The notes under the pieces: model-generated
Told to the model about the DNA's origin: nothing
The model's input: only the letters and a program-made list of their open reading frames with translations
Databases searched by the model: none
Assembly (NCBI GenBank): GCA_963662175.1
Contig: OY759219.1
Location: forward strand, 26,640,908 to 26,704,907
DNA: 64,000 nt
Direction: 5' to 3'
Source: Aradus depressus
Taxonomy: Eukaryota > Arthropoda > Insecta > Hemiptera > Aradidae
Position numbers and translations under genes: made by a program
Shown here: positions 10,331 through 20,590 of the stretch, in pieces
Position numbering within the stretch: the stretch's first letter is position 1
Layout of the letters: every line of letters begins with the position of its first letter

Positions 10331-10605
10331 GAAGGGAAGGGGGTTTTCAATTATGCGCCAGTTACTTCAATTAATGTGGAGCGCTCATTCAGCCGATACA
10401 AATCAATTTTCTCTGTTCAAATAATTTTTTATATCACTATATTTTTTACTTTATTTTTTTGCTTATATATTTTTTATTTAATAAATTTTATGTCTATAAA
10501 GATTTTCTGTTATTTCTGTAGTTTATTTTATTCTATAGATACTTTTTTCCTTTGCAGCCTTTCGCATATTTTTAGTTTTTATTTGCATATTTTGCCAAAT
10601 GTATT
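10331..10605. other. AT-rich unassigned stretch
   Basis: A hydrophobic plus-strand frame here follows from T-rich composition and is not taken as a gene. Confidence 0.35.
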
Positions 10606-10740
10606 AGCATATCGCACCCTTGCTTCAAAAGTGCCACAACTCAAAAATTCGGGTTTTTTAGTTAAGGTTTTTAAGTTTATACCAATCACCTAAAGCGCCA
10701 GATAATGCACTGAAAATTCAGCCGCTAGGTAACAGTTGTG
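10606..10740 (+). mobile_element. Single-end fragment of MITE-4
   Basis: The left end ATCGCACCCTTGCTTCAAAA followed by GTGCCACAACTCAAAAA matches the TIR of the element at 10925-11162. Confidence 0.6.
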
Positions 10741-10924
10741 TCGTTTTTTATGTTTACACTCATTAGCACTAATTTTTATTTACCTACCTATCTTTTTATT
10801 TCTTTGTTCTGATACCATATTTCATTGTTCATTTTCTTTACTCTGAATGTACTTATTCTTAGGGTACCTCGGTCCCAGGATAATAAAATTTATTTTCTTT
10901 CTTTCTTTCTTAGTCTTTGTTAGG

Positions 10925-11162
10925 CATATATCGCAACCTTGCTTCAAAAGGGCCACAACTCAAAAAACCGAGATTTATAGTTGAATACTTGGAAAATCTG
11001 CAGGACCACAATCTATCTTAAATTATACGCATAGTTTTGCTTGGTGACGTCACTAGATCAACTAAAATTTATCTAACCCAGCTGGAAGCTGTTTTTCGCA
11101 TTTCCTGAAAAACTGAGTTTTTTGAGTTGTGGCACTTTTGACGCAAGGTTGAGATATATATG
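10925..11162. mobile_element. MITE-4, 238 bp with ~45-bp TIRs
   Basis: Left end CATATATCGCAACCTTGCTT and right end GCAAGGTTGAGATATATATG are inverted repeats extending through the CACAACTCAAAAAAC block. Non-coding. No clean target duplication seen. Confidence 0.75.
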
Positions 11163-11179
11163 TGCATATTTCGCTGTTT

Positions 11180-11420
11180 TTATTGCATACAAATCACACC
11201 CCTAGTCAATACACAATTCTTAGGGTTTTTTAATAAAATCTCTTCTGGTCTCCCCATTCCCTGAAAAATTAATAGGTGTCGTCCTTATGAAGAACTGGAT
11301 ACACAATAAAATTTCGTATCGATATATTCATTGCATCGGTAATTATCGTGTTCACAGACACATAAACAAACACGAAATTCTATTTCCCCAGCTATTCGAG
11401 GTATAGGCGAAGTTATGTAA
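11180..11420 (-). repeat. Family G partial copy
   Basis: TTAATAGGTGTCGTCCTTAT, GATATATTCATTGCATCGG and the head stem CCCCAGCTATTCGAGGTATA are recognisable but rearranged. Confidence 0.6.
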
Positions 11421-11918
11421 ATTGTCAGATATTCACCTTTTCATGCTTTCCAACCACCTATTACCAAAAATGAACTGTCTGTGTGTGTCTGTGAACTATA
11501 CTATTCTGGCAGTAACTCTTCGAGGAAGCATTCGCAAACCTATGTCCCATTGAACCTTTTTTTGTCTGCAATTTTATTTCCTATGGGTTCCGAAGCTAGT
11601 CGAGTGTGCACTCGTAGCCAGGCTCTTTTGTTACAGGCAGGTAAGAGGGTGCTGTATGGTGCCATTGTACCAAGAACCTGTTGTTCACACGTGTTCTTTC
11701 TTAGGTCACACGAACCCCAGAGTAACAATGCCCGGGCCAAGATGGGGGGGAGACTTTCGCTTTGTCAATTGAAACTGAAGAGGATGAAAGTGGATCGGGG
11801 TAACATTCTGAAGAAGCACCCACAAGAGACAACACACTAAATTATTATCAGACAAATATATGATGACAACAAACTTCGGAAGGCAACTTTCTCATTCAAC
11901 TTTTTAATTGTTTATAGG
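11421..11918. other. Higher-GC unassigned stretch
   Basis: Less AT-rich than its surroundings. Frames of 119 (plus) and 66 (minus) codons overlap, without motifs. Could be a captured exon or unknown repeat. Confidence 0.25.
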
Positions 11919-12154
11919 TCATGAGCCCGACTCTACTATGAGAGTCCTAAATGTTGCCTAGAGTTTTATTCAAATAGGGCAGGGGTCTTTAACGAGTACC
12001 TGACATCGTACAGGCTCGGGACCATCAATTAACGTCCTATTCGAAGGACGCCGTGTTTTTTTTTTTATCTCCCAGATAAAATAAAATAAAAGCCCCGGCC
12101 GGGTTTCGAACCCGCGATCTTGAGCACAGTAAGCTAGTAGCTACCGGCGCCCTC
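11919..12154 (-). mobile_element. SINE-A copy
   Basis: Head at the right (GCTACCGGCGCC, B box GGGTTTCGAACCC). Body complete except a T-rich insertion near 12055 and loss of the 3' tail. Confidence 0.85.
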
Positions 12155-12351
12155 ATATCATTTCAGGAGTTATTTAGCGTTTTGAAGTTGACCCTCCAAA
12201 ACTTCGCTCTTTTTTGATAGACTTGGATGAAAAAAATTATTACAGTATTAAGTCTGAATCCATACATTAATTTAATATGTGAAAGTATGATGTTGTGGGA
12301 CGAGATTTCTCATAGAAATAAAATACGTTGTCTTTCCATTGTTTTATTTTG

Positions 12352-12393
12352 ACCAGAACCGGTTTTCAACGCAACAGCGTCATCATCAGTGGT
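12352..12393 (-). ncRNA. Hammerhead-ribozyme-like motif, second family
   Basis: Minus strand: ACCA (12393-12390), CUGAUGA (12389-12383), extra U, stem II GACGC/GCGUU with loop UGUU, GAA (12367-12365), perfectly self-complementary AACCGGUU (12364-12357), C at the cleavage position (12356), then UGGU (12355-12352) pairing fully with ACCA. All core residues match. The sequence around it is unrelated to family P. Confidence 0.5.
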
Positions 12394-12475
12394 TCATCCC
12401 ATCCACACAGCACAGAGGTTAAGGGACAACTCGCCAGTTGAAACCATGCATACGTTTTTCATAATTTTTACTTTC

Positions 12476-12720
12476 TTATATTATTATTATTATATAAAGT
12501 ATTATAGTGCGAAAAACCGAAATCGATTTTTCAACGGAATTTCACTTTTTAAGTTCTCCTGAACACGTTTTGGCTATTTGTGATTGGAACTTAGTGAACA
12601 CTCATAGTCAAAAGTGATTGTACCAATTTTGACTACATGATTTTTGAGTTAGGCCTTTGATCCACCAGTAGATAAGAGGAAAACAAGTAATTTCGCTGAA
12701 AATTCATCAACGAATTAATG
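12476..12720 (+). repeat. Family H repeat copy
   Basis: GCGAAAAACCGAAATCGATT then TTTCAACGGAATTTCAC and CCTGAACACGTTTTGGC, the most extended family H copy in the window. Confidence 0.6.
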
Positions 12721-13038
12721 ACCAATTAAACGAAGGTTTTTCTACGGTAATTTTGTATTCTTCAGGGTCCAGAATCCCCAGATCTCTCATCCAGTGTCTG
12801 GAACTTGAATAGGTGGTACCTTTCGTAAATCCAGACAGTTGGGCAAGAACCTAATTCCTTTCTAGGCGTAGAATATTATATTTCCTAAAAGCAATAACCG
12901 GTTATTTGAAAAATAACTGTAATAGGTTCACAGCATGATAGACTCGACTGAGTGGACTTGGAGTCGTTTCTGAGGGAAAGGTCAAATGATCAAAGAACCA
13001 AATAATATACTTTTTTTTTCTATTAATCCCTTTTTGAT
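12721..13038. other. Unassigned stretch
   Basis: No recognised element or coding frame. Confidence 0.35.
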
Positions 13039-13039
13039 T

Positions 13040-13193
13040 TTATTTCCCAAGCCCTAAAAACCCTATAAGGAAGCTTTCTATTAATATTCCACGAAATTGA
13101 CTAAAGGGAGGGGAGTATCAAAGGAGGGAGGACCTAACTCAAAAACCCTTACAACTGCCGATGTAATGAATGTATTGACATAAAATTTAGTAT
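13040..13193 (+). repeat. Family G copy, left part (host of the R1 LINE)
   Basis: Module CTGCCGATGTAATGAATG present. The copy resumes at 15643 beyond the LINE (AATTTTTAGCCAAAACGG). Confidence 0.75.
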
Positions 13194-13262
13194 GTCAACA
13201 ATTTGTGTGTGTCAACAATTTGTGTATGTCAACAATTTGTGTATGTCAACAATTTGTGTAAG
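13194..13262. repeat. 17-bp tandem repeat, four units
   Basis: GTCAACAATTTGTGTAT starts at 13194, 13211, 13228 and 13245. It grew within the GTAAGTCAA part of a family G copy. Confidence 0.9.
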
Positions 13263-13284
13263 TGAAAAAATTGTTTAAGTCAAC

Positions 13285-13288
<4 letters not shown>

Positions 13289-13319
<31 letters not shown>

Positions 13320-15642
13320 ATTGGAGGGGGAAATGCTGTGACGCACATCCAGGGAAGGTAGCCCTGGATAGTGTGGGACTCGAGACGGTTCACCATCACC
13401 ATACCCACTAAAACCCCCTCCTTGCCGATCCTGATTCCCTTCCGCGGAACTGACGGTCTGTCATTACTTCGCGGAAGGGAGGAAGGGTGGCTGGTAACGC
13501 CCCTTCTTCTGTTTTATTACCGCTACTGTTCCTTGTCAGCCCTCTCCTGAAGGGCCAACCCGCCCATGATGAGCGCTGCAAAATCGCAGCCTTCATCCCA
13601 CGACTCCTGGGAGCGCAGCATAGCGTCCACGTAACTGGTAGCAGTCAGTGGGGCGCCCATGCTGCACTCCAGATTTTTCCTTCCCTCCTCAAATCTGGGG
13701 CATTTGAGGAGGACATGCTCCGCCGACTCCGTCTCACCAAGGCACGCGGGGCAGTCTGGTGTTGTTGCTGCCCCGATTTTGTGGAGGTACCCCCGGAACC
13801 CACCGTGTCCCGTGAGTACCTGGGTGAGGTAGTAATTCACCTCCCCATGCTTTCTGGCGAGCCAAGGCTCGACTCGAGGGATGAGCCGATGGGTCCACCG
13901 TCCCTTTGTGGACTTGTCCCATTCTTCCTGCCACTCCCTAATTGTCCTGGCCCTCTCTGGCTCTGCTGGACCAGGGCTGGCCCCCGCGTCCTGATAGAAG
14001 ACCCGGTTTCCCCTGTGGTCGAAGCGCTGCACCACCTCTTCCACCTGAACCGGGTCTTGTTTCCTTTTGAAGTGTCGCGTACGTTCCCGTGCCAAAAGGT
14101 CAATGGGGGGCAGCCCAGCAATTACATAGGCAGCGTCGCCAGAAACTGTTCGGTAGGCGCATGCGACTCTCAGTGCGCTTCGCCTGTGAGCGGGGGCGAT
14201 CAGCCTCAGGTATGAGGGAATCCTCGTTGCATCTGCCCATGTCGGGGCCCCGTGCAGAAGGATGGAAGTGCTGACTCCTGCCAGGAGTCTTCTCCTGCTC
14301 TGCCTAGGGCCACCGACGTTGGGCAGAATTCTCGAAATCGCCGCCGATGTCCTGGCGGCCTTCGCTCCCACGTATTTGAGGTGCTCCCTAAAAGTGAGCC
14401 TCTGATCCAGCATTACTCCCAGGTACCTGATTGCCGGTTGGGTCTCGATAGTATAACCCTGGAAGGTCAGTGACATGTTGGTTCTGGCCTTCCTCCCGGT
14501 GAAGAGTACTGCATCCGTCTTGTGGATGGCCAGGGAAAGGCCCACAGAGCTCATCCAATGGTGTATCCGCTCCATGGCAGCCTGGAATTTGCGTTCCAGG
14601 TTTTCCAGATCATCAGCCACTATGACGATCCCTACATCGTCAGCATACGCCACCAAGGTAAGGTCTTCTGGCATTGGCAGGCTCAGCAAGCCATTGTACA
14701 GGATGTTCCACAGTGTGGGGCCAAGGACTGACCCTTGTGGAACTCCTGTAGTGACCTTGAATTCCCTGGTTCCGTCAGTGGTGTCCGCGAACAGCATCCT
14801 CTCGCTTAGGTAGTTCCTGATGATCTTCATCAGATACCTGGGGATCTTGAAGTCCCGTAAGAGGCTCTCCCAGATCTTGTCCCACCGAGCCGAGTTGAAC
14901 GCATTGCTGATGTCCAACGTGACCATAAGGCAACGCTTCCGGTTCCTTAGCGTCCCGGTTATTGCTGCACGCCCCAGATTCTTCACCTCTTCCACTGCAT
15001 CTGTTGTTGACCTCCCTGGTCGAAACCCATACTGATTGTCGGTTAGGCCAGCCTCCACATGCTCGCGCAACCTCTCGTGGATGATGCCTTCCAGCACCTT
15101 CCCCGCTGTATCAAGGAGGCAGAGGGGTCTGTATGCCGAAGGATCACCTGGGGGCTTTCCCGGCTTCGGGATCAGGACAAGACGTTGCCTTTTCCATCGA
15201 CCAGGGAAAACCCCCGCTCTCAAACACTTATCGTACACGTCAGCGAAGACCATTGGCCTGGCCTTCATTGCTGCTTTCAGGGCTCGGTTTGGGATTTTAT
15301 CCAGCCCGGGTGCCTTGTTGGCACCGACGTGTCGACAGGCTCTTTCAATTTCCTCTCTTGTGACAGGGGGGATGTCGTTTGGCCCGCCTTCATCCATCTC
15401 TAATGTTGCCACGCCGCTGCAGGGGAAGAGGCATTCCACGATGTTCTGGACCTCCCCTGGCTCCATCTTTGGCTGGCTCTTGTGGAGCTTCTTGGTCACG
15501 ATCTTGTAAGCCCTACCCCATGGGTCTGCGTTCAACTCGGCACACAGCTCCGTCCAGCAGGTTCTCTTGCTCTTCTGAATCTCCTTGCGCAGGTTTCGCC
15601 TGGCCTCGGCGAACTTTTGCCGGAGCACTTCCGCGCTACCCC
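13289..15642 (-). mobile_element. R1-clade non-LTR retrotransposon, 5'-truncated
   Basis: The insertion is bounded by an 8-bp duplication CAACTATT (13281-13288 and 15643-15650). The run of about 30 T at 13287-13317 is the poly(A) tail on the minus strand. About 200 bp of 3' untranslated region precede it, and a long RT frame fills the rest. The 5' half of ORF2 (endonuclease) and ORF1 are absent, the usual outcome of incomplete reverse transcription. GC content is clearly above the surroundings. Removing the insert restores a normal family G copy. Confidence 0.93.
13523..15628 (-). CDS. R1-clade LINE ORF2, reverse transcriptase and C-terminal knuckle (5'-truncated)
   Basis: RNA-directed DNA polymerase that would copy element RNA at a nicked target. 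The 701-codon frame has no stop or frameshift. Numbering from the first listed codon: QYGFRPGRST 199-208, catalytic LDISNAF 238-244, GVPQGSVLGP 295-304, catalytic AYADD 327-331, RYLGVMLDQRLTF 401-413, and a CX2CX8HX4C knuckle (C626, C629, H638, C643). Family members have an N-terminal apurinic-like endonuclease, which is missing. The first codon is GTG and the frame is open further upstream to the truncation, so no genuine start exists and the copy cannot be autonomous. The motif order and knuckle fit the R1 group (R1/TRAS/SART/Waldo-like); the exact lineage needs a tree. The intact frame implies recent insertion. Confidence 0.93.
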   Translation of the reverse strand: MLRQKFAEARRNLRKEIQKSKRTCWTELCAELNADPWGRAYKIVTKKLHKSQPKMEPGEVQNIVECLFPCSGVATLEMDEGGPNDIPPVTREEIERACRHVGANKAPGLDKIPNRALKAAMKARPMVFADVYDKCLRAGVFPGRWKRQRLVLIPKPGKPPGDPSAYRPLCLLDTAGKVLEGIIHERLREHVEAGLTDNQYGFRPGRSTTDAVEEVKNLGRAAITGTLRNRKRCLMVTLDISNAFNSARWDKIWESLLRDFKIPRYLMKIIRNYLSERMLFADTTDGTREFKVTTGVPQGSVLGPTLWNILYNGLLSLPMPEDLTLVAYADDVGIVIVADDLENLERKFQAAMERIHHWMSSVGLSLAIHKTDAVLFTGRKARTNMSLTFQGYTIETQPAIRYLGVMLDQRLTFREHLKYVGAKAARTSAAISRILPNVGGPRQSRRRLLAGVSTSILLHGAPTWADATRIPSYLRLIAPAHRRSALRVACAYRTVSGDAAYVIAGLPPIDLLARERTRHFKRKQDPVQVEEVVQRFDHRGNRVFYQDAGASPGPAEPERARTIREWQEEWDKSTKGRWTHRLIPRVEPWLARKHGEVNYYLTQVLTGHGGFRGYLHKIGAATTPDCPACLGETESAEHVLLKCPRFEEGRKNLECSMGAPLTATSYVDAMLRSQESWDEGCDFAALIMGGLALQERADKEQ

Positions 15643-15690
15643 CAACTATTAATTTTTAGCCAAAACGGTCGATTGGTCTGCACCGACGAC
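15643..15690 (+). repeat. Family G copy, right part after the R1 LINE
   Basis: Continues the copy at 13040-13193 with AATTTTTAGCCAAAACGGTC. Confidence 0.7.
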
Positions 15691-15699
15691 TTTTTCAAT

Positions 15700-16340
15700 T
15701 TTAGAATAAAAAAAAATGAATTATATACAACGCATTACTCAAACCTATATGGACTTACGAACTTGAACTCTGGGGTTTTGCCCATCCAATTGTTTCAATC
15801 CAAAATCCTTCGTAAAATAGCCATTGCTCCTTACTACGTCTCCAATAAAACTCTTCACACTGACCTTAATGTACCTTTTGTCACTGGAGTCGCTGAATCC
15901 AAATATAATAAATTATTTTCCCTTCTTAGTTCCCACAATAATCCTCCATTCTGGCATACTTCCCCAACGACGGCTTAAGCGTCAATGGCCAAGAGAACTC
16001 CTTACCAGTAGCAGTGACAGTGATTAGTTACAAATGAGAGTAACTCTGACTAGGGAGTGTCACCACAGGGTCCAATAAAACTCTTCACACTGACCTTAAT
16101 GCACCTTTTGTCACCGAGGTTGCTAAATCCCCAACGATGGCTTAAGCGCCTAGAGACCTTCTTAGCATTAGCAGTGATAGTGATTAGTTACAAATGAGAG
16201 TAACTCAGTGACTAGGAAGTGTCATCACTGGATGATTTTTCGCCTTTTGACATTTTGACTTAATCTTTCTCTTAGCACATTTTCATATTGTATTTATTTT
16301 TTATACAGTTATAAATATCTGTAAAATAAAAAAAAAAAGA
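15700..16340 (+). pseudogene. Jockey-clade LINE 3' remnant with poly(A)
   Basis: C-terminal RT sequence matching the copy at 5522-6710 (LKPIWTYELELWGF and FNPKSFVK-like pieces in broken frames). The stretch TCCAATAAAACTCTTCACAC to the 3' untranslated GTGATTAGTTACAAATGAGA occurs twice in deleted tandem form. It ends in an A-rich tail at 16319-16340. Confidence 0.8.
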
Positions 16341-16349
16341 ATCAGTGGG

Positions 16350-16445
16350 TCAAAAAATATGAAATCCCGTTAAAAATTAACAATTTCTGTCCGATTATCT
16401 AACTTCCCGTATACATCGTATATCTGTGGAAGCAAAATAAAACAT
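16350..16445 (-). repeat. Family G head fragment
   Basis: ATTATCTAACTTCCCGTATA and the stem next to GTGGAAGC mark the head end only. Confidence 0.6.
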
Positions 16446-16599
16446 TTATTTACTAAAACAAGCCATTCTAAGTTGTTTACTAACAAACCACAAGACGGAC
16501 AGTTCTTTAAACAGGGGTTTAGAGAAATTTCTTCAAAAATAACTCCCAACTATTTTTGGAGATTTTTATCTGAATTGAAAAAACAAATATTGCTTTGGT

Positions 16600-16775
16600 T
16601 GCTTGACCCCCCACTGTTTCAAAAAGATAGCAACTATCGGCCTATTTCGAGCGATGGTGAGAGGTAATATACATCCGCCAAAAATCTCTTTCGGGATTCG
16701 CAAAATATGTATAATTTCGGTGAAAACTCAACGTCGAATTTCTGATTACATAACTTCCCCTATACTTTGTGTAAA
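16600..16775 (-). repeat. Family G head fragment, degenerate
   Basis: GGTGAAAACTCAACGTCGAA and ATTACATAACTTCCCCTATA are recognisable. Confidence 0.6.
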
Positions 16776-16971
16776 GGGAAATATGAGGAGATGTAGATGG
16801 AGAACAATTTATTAAAGTGAACGTGGAGGACATGTCGTCATTTTGGATTCCATCTGGTTATCCTACTCGCGAGTAATTAATTATTATTGATTTTTATTAC
16901 CTGCTGATAATAAAAATAAATAATAATATTCTAAATTCATTTATAATAAATAATCATATAATAAATAATCA

Positions 16972-17262
16972 TGAGGGCTCCGGTAGCTCAGAGTTGCTTG
17001 CTTTCTGAGCTCAAGATCGCGGGTTCAAAAAACCTCCTGGGGGGTAAAAAAAATTTTGAGTGCGCTGCCCTTCGGATGGAACGTAAAGCGATGGTCCCGA
17101 GCCTGCGTGAAAGATCCCAATCCCCGGTGAATAAAAATGCAGGGCAGGCAAAATTTAGGAGTCTCATAATAGAGACGGGCTCATTTCCATCAGAGCAACG
17201 AAAAAGCGCTCCGGTAAAAGATGATATGACCTTGTAGTCAAAATCTCGGGCTTGAGTCATTA
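16972..17262 (+). mobile_element. SINE-A copy, degenerate head
   Basis: CGGTAGCTCAG and GCGGGTTCAA boxes with a short deletion between them. The body runs to CTCGGGCTTGAGTCATTATA. Confidence 0.8.
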
Positions 17263-17400
17263 TAACTAATTCTTATAATAAATATATTAATAATTATTCA
17301 AATAATAAATAATCATATAATATATAAGATAATAATAATTAATCATATAATATAGGTATATGATAATAATAGTTATTCATTTAATAAATACTCATATAAT
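17263..17400. repeat. AT-rich simple sequence
   Basis: Degenerate TAATAATCATATAATA repeats on both sides of SINE-A copies, without other content. Confidence 0.6.
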
Positions 17401-17500
17401 ATTTTTTTTTTTTACCATATGAATTTTTATTGTGTATATTTACAATCGGTACAAACCATGAGTAGTCTTTAGTTTATGAGTAGTCTTTAGTAGTCTATGA

Positions 17501-17686
17501 GTCTTTAACGAGTACCTGACATCGTACAGGCTCGGGACCATCGCTTAACGTCCCATCCAAAGGACGGCGTGCTTAAGTTTATTTTACCTCCAAGATAAAA
17601 TAAACTAAGGGCCTCGGTCGGGTTTCGAAGCCACGATCTTGAGCTCAGAAGGCAAGCACGCATACCATTGAGCTACCAGCGCCCTC
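17501..17686 (-). mobile_element. SINE-A copy, 3'-truncated
   Basis: Head at the right (GAGCTACCAGCGCCCTC). The body runs back to GTCTTTAACGAGTACCTGAC, where the copy stops abruptly beside a short TTTAGTAGTC repeat. Confidence 0.88.
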
Positions 17687-17819
17687 AATTGACAATAGTA
17701 GTTAATGGGACAGGGTGAAATAATAAATGGCAGTTTCTACTATAATAACTAAATATAAGATAAAAAATAGAAATAATAATAATTATAAATATAATAGAGT
17801 GTTATAATATTTAGGTCCC

Positions 17820-18085
17820 CTACATATGACCTACTAGTTAAAGCCCGAGTAAACAATCATAATATAAACAAATATATAATGAATATAACAAATACATTTT
17901 ATAATAAATAGTACAAAAATTAAATATTCAAATAATAAATAATCATATAATGAGTGATCACATAATAAATAATCGTTTGATAAATAACAAGTTTGCGTAA
18001 GTACCGCTTAGTCGCGACTGAGGATTTTTTCTTATGAGCAAATTTTCATGGCGTTCCAGATAATTTAAGTATTTTTCTATTTAAA
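17820..18085 (+). repeat. Duplicated segment, copy 1
   Basis: A SINE-A-like end (GACCTACTAGTTAAAGCCCG), AT-rich spacer and TACCGCTTAGTCGCGACTGA recur in the same order at 19612-19890. Confidence 0.7.
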
Positions 18086-18330
18086 AACTAGTATAAAAAT
18101 ATCGTTGATCGCCATCATCTGTGCACATCCCCAATACCAACGGGTCTGGTCCTTGCCTTGACTCCAGTCTACAGTTCTCTTAGGGACCAATCGAGTCTTA
18201 AGAAATTACTTTTTTATTTCAAAATCTACTAATAGGGTGCTTTATACAATTTTTAAGTAATATGTCAGCTTTTGGTATAAGTATTATATTATTATATTTC
18301 TGAAAAGGTCGGATACTTTACAAATACTTA

Positions 18331-18423
18331 TAATAAGAACCTTACGACATAAGTTAACAACATAATTCCCAAATCTGATTATATCATTATGTTGTTAGCT
18401 TATTATGTCGTATAATCTTATAT
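18331..18423. repeat. Fold-back hairpin, ~25-bp arms
   Basis: TTACGACATAAGTTAACAAC pairs with GTTGTTAGCTTATTATGTCG across a ~30-bp spacer. Possibly a decayed MITE. Confidence 0.55.
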
Positions 18424-18799
18424 AGGGTGTGATTAGGATGACCGTACCTTATATGAAAAGTTTTTTTTTTTTTTTTTTATTCTTCGACCTTCGATATATA
18501 ATCGACCATTCGAATCAATTAGTTTCGGCTTTTCAGATCGGATCGAATTCGCAAAGAGGATCCGGAATAGAAGAGTTGTGTCGGGGAAACTGGAACTTAA
18601 CCTTGACTCGGTCGTCTAGTTGGGGCTATTGATTACTCAATGGACTTACATAACAGAATCAAGGGCAGTCTATTAACACTAATCATCAACTCACGATTTG
18701 AGAAGATGAGGGGGGGGGGGGGGGGGGGGGCTTGGTAGTTGAGTGGTTAGAGTGACGTTGAACGCGGTAGAGATACCAAATATGTATGTAAAAAAATCT

Positions 18800-19620
18800 A
18801 CGGTAAATCACTGACAACGTACTTCCTCAGTTCAAATTAATCATATAACCTGTCTTTCTAGAACCAATTTTTAACAATTAAGTTGAAATTCTTATATACA
18901 TATAAAATTTCGTGACAATACATTCATTATAACGTCCAGTTATTGGAGTTTTTGCTTAACTGTTGATGTATCACCGAGTGTACTTGACAAGCACGAAATA
19001 TTCAATAAACCTCTCCACTATACACCTAACGCCAAAAATCAATAGTTAGTTGACTCATAAGTTAGGTTTTATGACTCTTGCCCGGGCTTTAACTACGAGG
19101 TCATATCGCCTACTACCAGAGCGCTCTTTCGTCACTCTGGTGGACATGAGCCCGACTCTACTATGGGAGTCCTAAATATTGCCTACCCTTAATTTTTATT
19201 CACCTAGGGTACGGGTCTTTAACGAGTGCCTGACATCGTACAGGCTCAGGACCATAAATAAACTAAAAAATAAACTAAGGGCCTCAGTCGGGTTTCGAAC
19301 CCACGATCTTGAGCTCAGAAGGCAAGCACGCATACCACTGAGCTACCGGCCCCTCAGTTGACTTATATAGAAACTCCATACTTCATTTCGTCTCAATACC
19401 TTCATTACTTCGGCAGTTATTGGGGGGGTTTTCATTTGAGCCCCCCTGCTCTGATCCCCCTATCATATGGCCGACTTTGCGGTAAATTGCTATGAATCAT
19501 CCTTGTGGGGTTTAGAATTTACAGATGAAATTTCGTATCAAAACATTCCTTATTCCGCCAGATATTGGGGTTTTTGCGTTGTGCCCCCCCCCCCCCCCCC
19601 CCCCTCTCCTAAATCCATAT
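18800..19620 (-). repeat. Family G copy split by a SINE
   Basis: Tail CACTGACAACGTACTTCC at 18820 and modules to 19047, then continuing past the SINE from 19368 (CATTACTTCGGCAGTTATTG). Includes a C run at 19579-19603. Confidence 0.7.
19061..19355 (-). mobile_element. SINE-A copy nested in family G
   Basis: Flanked by AGTTGACTCATA (19048-19059) and AGTTGACTTATA (19356-19367), a 12-bp duplication with one mismatch. Head at the right, internal deletion near 19255. Confidence 0.88.
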
Positions 19621-19890
19621 GATCTAATAGTTAAATCCCGCGTATGAGTCAATAAATAACTAATAATATAATAAACAAATATCTAATAAATAATCAGAAT
19701 AAACAATCATATTACAAATAAATCATATAACAAATACATTTTATAATGAATAATACAATAATAATTAATCAAATGATAAATAATCATATGATAAATAATA
19801 AGTTTACCGCTTAGTCGCGACTGAGGATTTTTTCTTATGAGCAAATTTCCTTGGAGTTCCAGGTAATTCAAGTATTTTTCTGGGTGTTGT
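19612..19890 (+). repeat. Duplicated segment, copy 2
   Basis: Same order of blocks as 17820-18085, including TTAGTCGCGACTGAGGATTT. Confidence 0.7.
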
Positions 19891-20059
19891 CCCCGGTATC
19901 CTGGATGGATACACATATAACATTTTATGTGGATATATTCATTTTATGGACATATTCATTTTATGGAGACTTGTTTCTACATGGAATCAGAGGAACGGAG
20001 TACATAAAAGTTCCGTCAAAAATCAACATCGAATTTCTGGACAGATACCGCTTACATTT

Positions 20060-20350
20060 ATGACTTATATCTTAAAATTCTTCAAATGAAAGTCGTAAAA
20101 AAAAACTGAATGATACTATTTATCTGAAATAAATTTTTTCGAAGTTCGTCCGGTTTTTTTTAAATATACATGCCAAAAACCGTCATAGTAGCAGATTTCG
20201 GAAAGCCCCGGGTTTTTGGAAAAAAACAGGGAGAGATTGCCTCCAGTCATCTGCTTGAGGTGACACAAAACTTTACGATGAAGCTTCACCTGCGCACATC
20301 AGATTGCTTCACTATTAAGTGCCCTGAACCTACTCTTAGTTTATAATGTC
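20060..20350. other. Unassigned stretch
   Basis: No motif, repeat or supported frame seen. Confidence 0.35.
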
Positions 20351-20351
20351 A

Positions 20352-20590
20352 CTAGACATAAGTTTCTCAGTTACTTAACATATGTTTCTCAGTTACTTAA
20401 CATAAGTTTCTCAGTTACTTAACATATGTTTCTCAGTTACTTAACATAAGTTTCTCAGTTACTTAACATAAGTTTCTCAGTTACTGAACATAAGTTTCTC
20501 AGTTACTAGGGATAAGTATCTATTCTGTACCTACTCTTTCTTTGTAAAGCTACTAGACAAGTTTCTCAGTTACTAGACATAAGTTCTGTC
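20352..20590. repeat. 22-bp tandem repeat, about eight units
   Basis: TAAGTTTCTCAGTTACTTAA repeats with TAAG/TATG alternation until about 20515, with one more unit near 20555-20585. Units are contiguous, without spacers. Confidence 0.88.

Noticed and set aside
10376..10693. 105-codon hydrophobic frame as a membrane protein
   Set aside because: T-rich low-complexity sequence gives Phe/Leu/Ile runs; the end overlaps a MITE fragment.
13487..15509. Long plus-strand frames (up to 242 codons)
   Set aside because: They lie opposite the R1 LINE RT and reflect its GC-rich codon structure.
20352..20590. CRISPR array
   Set aside because: Units are contiguous tandem repeats without unique spacers, as are the arrays at 38831, 57985 and 4480, and the window is eukaryotic.
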